From Epiperipatus broadwayi (taxonomy: Eukaryota > Onychophora > Udeonychophora > Euonychophora > Peripatidae), in NCBI GenBank assembly GCA_028023455.1, contig JAQFVV010000056.1:2976001-3040000 (forward strand): a stretch of 64,000 nucleotides of DNA, written 5' to 3'. Below are positions 61,201-64,000 of this stretch, piece by piece (position 1 is the stretch's first letter; each line of letters starts with the position of its first letter). A program made the translations under genes and the position numbers. The notes under the pieces were generated by a model, which was given only the letters and a program-made list of their open reading frames with translations, was not told the origin of the DNA and ran no database searches.

Positions 61201-62283
61201 GTTAATAAATAATTAATTTTTTCTTGGAAATCGCTTCTTTTCTATAATTTAGATATAATATAATTTTTTGTGACTCTTTTAGTTACATCTGTCATTTTTG
61301 AACTTTAGCACGAGACAATAAACTTTTAAGTATAAAAGGTCTTTAAATAGATAGATGGCAAAGAAAATCAGGATATCTTATCAAAAAATTTTAGCCACAC
61401 ATTATATTATTAAAATTTTACTTTGATTACATTTATTTCTGCAAAATAAAATGAAAAAATTGAGTTACCAAATTTCAGCACTGTTCCTTCCTTGAAAACT
61501 AAAAGCAGACTATTTTTTTTTTTAAAAAAAATGATCTTGATTATGAAATTGGTTGTTTCGTTTTGTTGTTTTTTTTTTATTTTTTATTTTTTTTACTTTA
61601 GCGACCTCTTCCAGAAAAATAATCATTTGATTATAACATAAACAAAAGAAAGGAAAAACTTATTACAACCATATAGTTTTCAGTATTATCTACATGGATT
61701 ACAAAGTAATTTGACAATATATAAAAAAAATAATAAATACATTAAATTAACAATCAGTGATGTATAATTCTTTAAACATTATATATATTTTTTTCTTTTT
61801 TTTTTCTTTTTTTTTTTTTACAAAAAGAAATTACCAGAAGTTATTGTGCTTTATGATAAGACACTCATCCACTCCCCTCTCTACCCATCCAAAATCAATT
61901 ACTGTTTAGCTTTTATACCATATTAATTTGCTCTAATTATTAATATCTCAATTAAATTATTCATGTTCTCTCTTTAAAAATGACATTGAGTTATTAAATC
62001 TATTAGTTATTCACCCAAAACATGCCAAAGTGAGTGAATAGCATACTTTATTAATCAATTATTACTATTGTTATTTTATCTTTTTATTTCTTTAAAGAAT
62101 AGCATTGTTTTCCTGCAGAAATAATGCCAAGTAAACCAAGTGTCAATAACACTAGGTTACAATTCTCCCACCGTTATAATAAATAAAAAATAAAATAATA
62201 TATGCATTTTTTAACACTTCTTATGGTATTACTAAGTTTATATCCTACTTCTTTCTTATGTCAATAAATACAGTTTAAAGGAT
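58235..62283. other. AT-rich non-coding stretch
   Basis: It contains long T-runs (58230-58252, 58910-58948, 60043-60057, 61790-61820). A slightly GC-richer patch at 59330-59720 has a B-box-like block on the minus strand (TCGTTTAAATCCC near 59560-59575), which might be an old SINE. No protein-coding evidence is seen. Confidence 0.45.
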
Positions 62284-62700
62284 TTAATTTTGCTTGGGAT
62301 ATGGTAGTAAGCTTCGGGCATTATAGGTACCTCTTGTTCCATCAGGGGTTGAGACCAAAAAGGCATTCTCACCCACTTGTTTCACAATTTCATAGGGGCC
62401 TTCATAAAGATACATGAATTTTCTAAACATATGTTTCCGGAGATTACTCACATGGGGAGTTCTAATTAAAACAAAATCATGGACTTTAAAAGGATGTGGA
62501 CTGGTTTTGGAATAACAAGTGCGTTTATCACTCATCTTTTTAAGGTTAATTCTGGCCAGTGCTTGGTCATGTTCTACATTATGCTGTTCCCCATATGCTT
62601 AAAAATAGGGCCCCAAAGTGAGGAACATTCCTGCGAAGTCCTTTTTAATTTAATGCCCCACTACTTTTACTACCTTTTATATTTTTCTTTGGTATTGTTG
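62284..62700 (-). pseudogene. gypsy-type integrase C-terminal tail
   Basis: The open frame 62535-62284 reads PHPFKVHDFVLIRTPHVSNL, then KFMYLYEGPYEIVKQVGENA, and TYNARSLLPY. This is the small beta-rich tail that follows the integrase core in gypsy-type elements (GPY/F-like GPYEI). Just upstream, NVEHDQALARINLKKMSDKR continues the protein in the same frame before a stop. The integrase catalytic domain is absent. It corresponds to LFHGPYKIKRK in the element at 44665-45321, but the sequence is diverged, so the two elements are different families. Confidence 0.75.
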
Positions 62701-62803
62701 GGATACCACTAGTAGAAGGCTGATTCTCATTCAGAATTCTACTCTTAACTGTTGGCCTACTGAGGTGGCTATTCTGTCTACCATAGGGATTCGTCCTATA
62801 ATA

Positions 62804-64000
62804 TCATTTTTCTCTAACTAACTTCCTCCTTCCCAGATGTGACCTATCTGCGAAATTGATATTACTCACCATCGGATGGGTGTCTCTATTTACCCTAATC
62901 CTATTATCAATATTCCTATCGCTGGTCTCTAACGAATCTAAAATTTCTACTACCTCTTCTATGGTATGTCTGTCAGCAGCAATCAAGATCTGCTCTATAT
63001 GCCTCAGCAGATTATGGCGAATTATTCGCACAATTTGTGTCTCAGATAAAGGATAAGCTGTCAAGGTTTTCAATTTGACGGCCTGACTCCTGAAAAACTG
63101 AGTATAACTACCCTTATTTACATGATATCTTTCCTGAGGTATCTGATATCTCAGGTTATCTTGGCGGTCTTCCCCCCAAAAACTGGCTAACATAAGATAT
63201 TTGAAGTCTCCATATGTTTCTGGTTTAATAAATAATGATTGCCACCAGTCTTTAGATGCTGCACACAAATGGTTAGCGGCAATAGCAATCTTTTCTATCT
63301 CAGATAAATGACATAAGGTGAATAACTCCTCCAGATTCTGGAGATACTCGTGTGGATTCTCCAGATATTCAACTCTAAAAAATTTTATTTTTAAGAATTT
63401 TAAGGCCATGGAGCTATTACTTTCTGGCTCTAGCATGACTTTACTTCTAGCCTCATTTAATGGATCATATATTGATTCTACTGGATTAATTACCGTATGT
63501 AACTCAGTTATTACTTGGTTATTATGACCATTATTTGTTTCCTTTACTTGAGTTTCAGACAAACCTTTACTTTGAACAACTTTTTTACTTTTTGTAAAAT
63601 TATCCCTATTATAGTCTATAGCTTGCATTCGACTCTCTAATTCTAACTTATAGTTCTGCCATTCACAGTCTATTCTCTTTGAACTATCTTTTAGGCCTAC
63701 ATTTAAGTGTTTAATCTGTTGTTCCAATTGGTTAATAGTTTCATCTTTATCTATCCCGAATTTATCTTCTAACCTTTGATAGACTTTACTCTCACACTGA
63801 GTCATTAATTCCCCTATTTCATCTTGGAGATTATTATGTAATAGCTGTGCATTACTCTTTATTATATCATTAAAATTTTCTACTCTTCCCATAACTTGAC
63901 TTAGCTCACTTTCTAGATTTTGATTAATCTCACATTGGGTCAACTCTTGAGTTTCTAGTTTAGCTATTAATCTGGTAATCTGGCTCTGACATCCTTTCAC
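62804..64000 (-). CDS. Ty3/gypsy-type gag protein, open at the window edge
   Basis: At least 398 codons are open on the minus strand to the window end, so the start lies outside (the first codon seen is GTG). Residues about 1-150 are heptad-like, Glu/Gln/Leu-rich and probably coiled coil. A linker follows, and about 205-365 is the retrotransposon gag core: FRVEYLENPHEYLQNLEELF, the KDWWQSLFIKPETYGDFKYL helix with its Trp pair, SFWGEDRQDNLRYQIPQERY, and IRHNLLRHIEQILIAADRHT. Similar proteins are widespread in arthropod genomes. It ends with a TGA at 62804-62806. The same frame then stays open for some 50 codons, so the true gag C-terminus may have been cut by a point mutation. No CCHC knuckle is visible. 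Confidence 0.8.
   Translation of the reverse strand: MKGCQSQITRLIAKLETQELTQCEINQNLESELSQVMGRVENFNDIIKSNAQLLHNNLQDEIGELMTQCESKVYQRLEDKFGIDKDETINQLEQQIKHLNVGLKDSSKRIDCEWQNYKLELESRMQAIDYNRDNFTKSKKVVQSKGLSETQVKETNNGHNNQVITELHTVINPVESIYDPLNEARSKVMLEPESNSSMALKFLKIKFFRVEYLENPHEYLQNLEELFTLCHLSEIEKIAIAANHLCAASKDWWQSLFIKPETYGDFKYLMLASFWGEDRQDNLRYQIPQERYHVNKGSYTQFFRSQAVKLKTLTAYPLSETQIVRIIRHNLLRHIEQILIAADRHTIEEVVEILDSLETSDRNIDNRIRVNRDTHPMVSNINFADRSHLGRRKLVREK

Overview
The window is a very AT-rich stretch of an animal nuclear genome with long homopolymers, TA microsatellites, no dense coding and many decayed transposons. An arthropod is the best guess. The two hAT lineages, the LINE with a (GAT)n tail and the Ty3/gypsy-like gag are all families common in insects and chelicerates. 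Other AT-rich invertebrates such as Hydra are not excluded. No bacterial or complete viral gene set is present, and I see no intact host gene. At most there are a few isolated exon-like open frames with plausible splice sites (340-575, 13070-13224 and, weakly, 4366-4584 and 58022-58234).

Layout. 1-16.4 kb: AT-rich intronic or intergenic DNA with tRNA-derived SINE-like pieces, two copies of a 650-bp repeat with piggyBac-like ends, short hairpins and tandem duplications. 16.4-19.7 kb: a broken hAT element of the ZMYM1-like type with recognisable terminal repeats and a degraded 8-bp target duplication. 20.9 kb: a 73-nt tRNA-like insertion flanked by a long target duplication; a relative lies at 36.0 kb. 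23.0 kb, 35.0 kb and 38.7 kb: three 3' fragments of one LINE. 23.6-28.0 kb: a second hAT (KIAA1586-like, minus strand) with 14-bp terminal repeats and a 7/8 target duplication. It carries a perfect 57-bp-arm palindrome and a 625-bp foldback inserted at its own 5' splice site. 30-31.1 kb: a relative of that foldback with an extra arm. 32.25-34.3 kb: a CpG-rich block with no recognisable gene. 36.7-38.4 kb: two inverted copies of a Penelope-like element (PLE) whose ends carry tRNA-like and hammerhead-like motifs.

40.3-52.25 kb: the largest structure, read as a Ty3/gypsy-type element. It has a 3.07-kb direct repeat at each side (LTRs), a polypurine tract directly before the right repeat, a possible primer-binding site, and an interior in which a gag start is joined to the integrase C-terminal tail. 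A 1.4-kb segment is duplicated in the interior. 53.7 kb: a small PLE-end palindrome. 55.8-57.5 kb: three GIY-YIG-bearing PLE fragments around a (TA)n microsatellite, ending in a near-perfect hairpin. 58-62.2 kb: mostly featureless AT-rich DNA. 62.3-64 kb: a second gypsy-type element on the minus strand, open at the window edge, again with gag followed almost directly by the integrase tail.

The genes here do not form a pathway; the window is a record of transposon insertion, nesting, inversion and decay. The observations most worth following are the foldback that duplicated a splice donor, the tRNA-like units with an extended acceptor stem, the tRNA-like and hammerhead-like motifs in palindromic PLE ends, and two gag-to-integrase-tail deletion derivatives with the same architecture.
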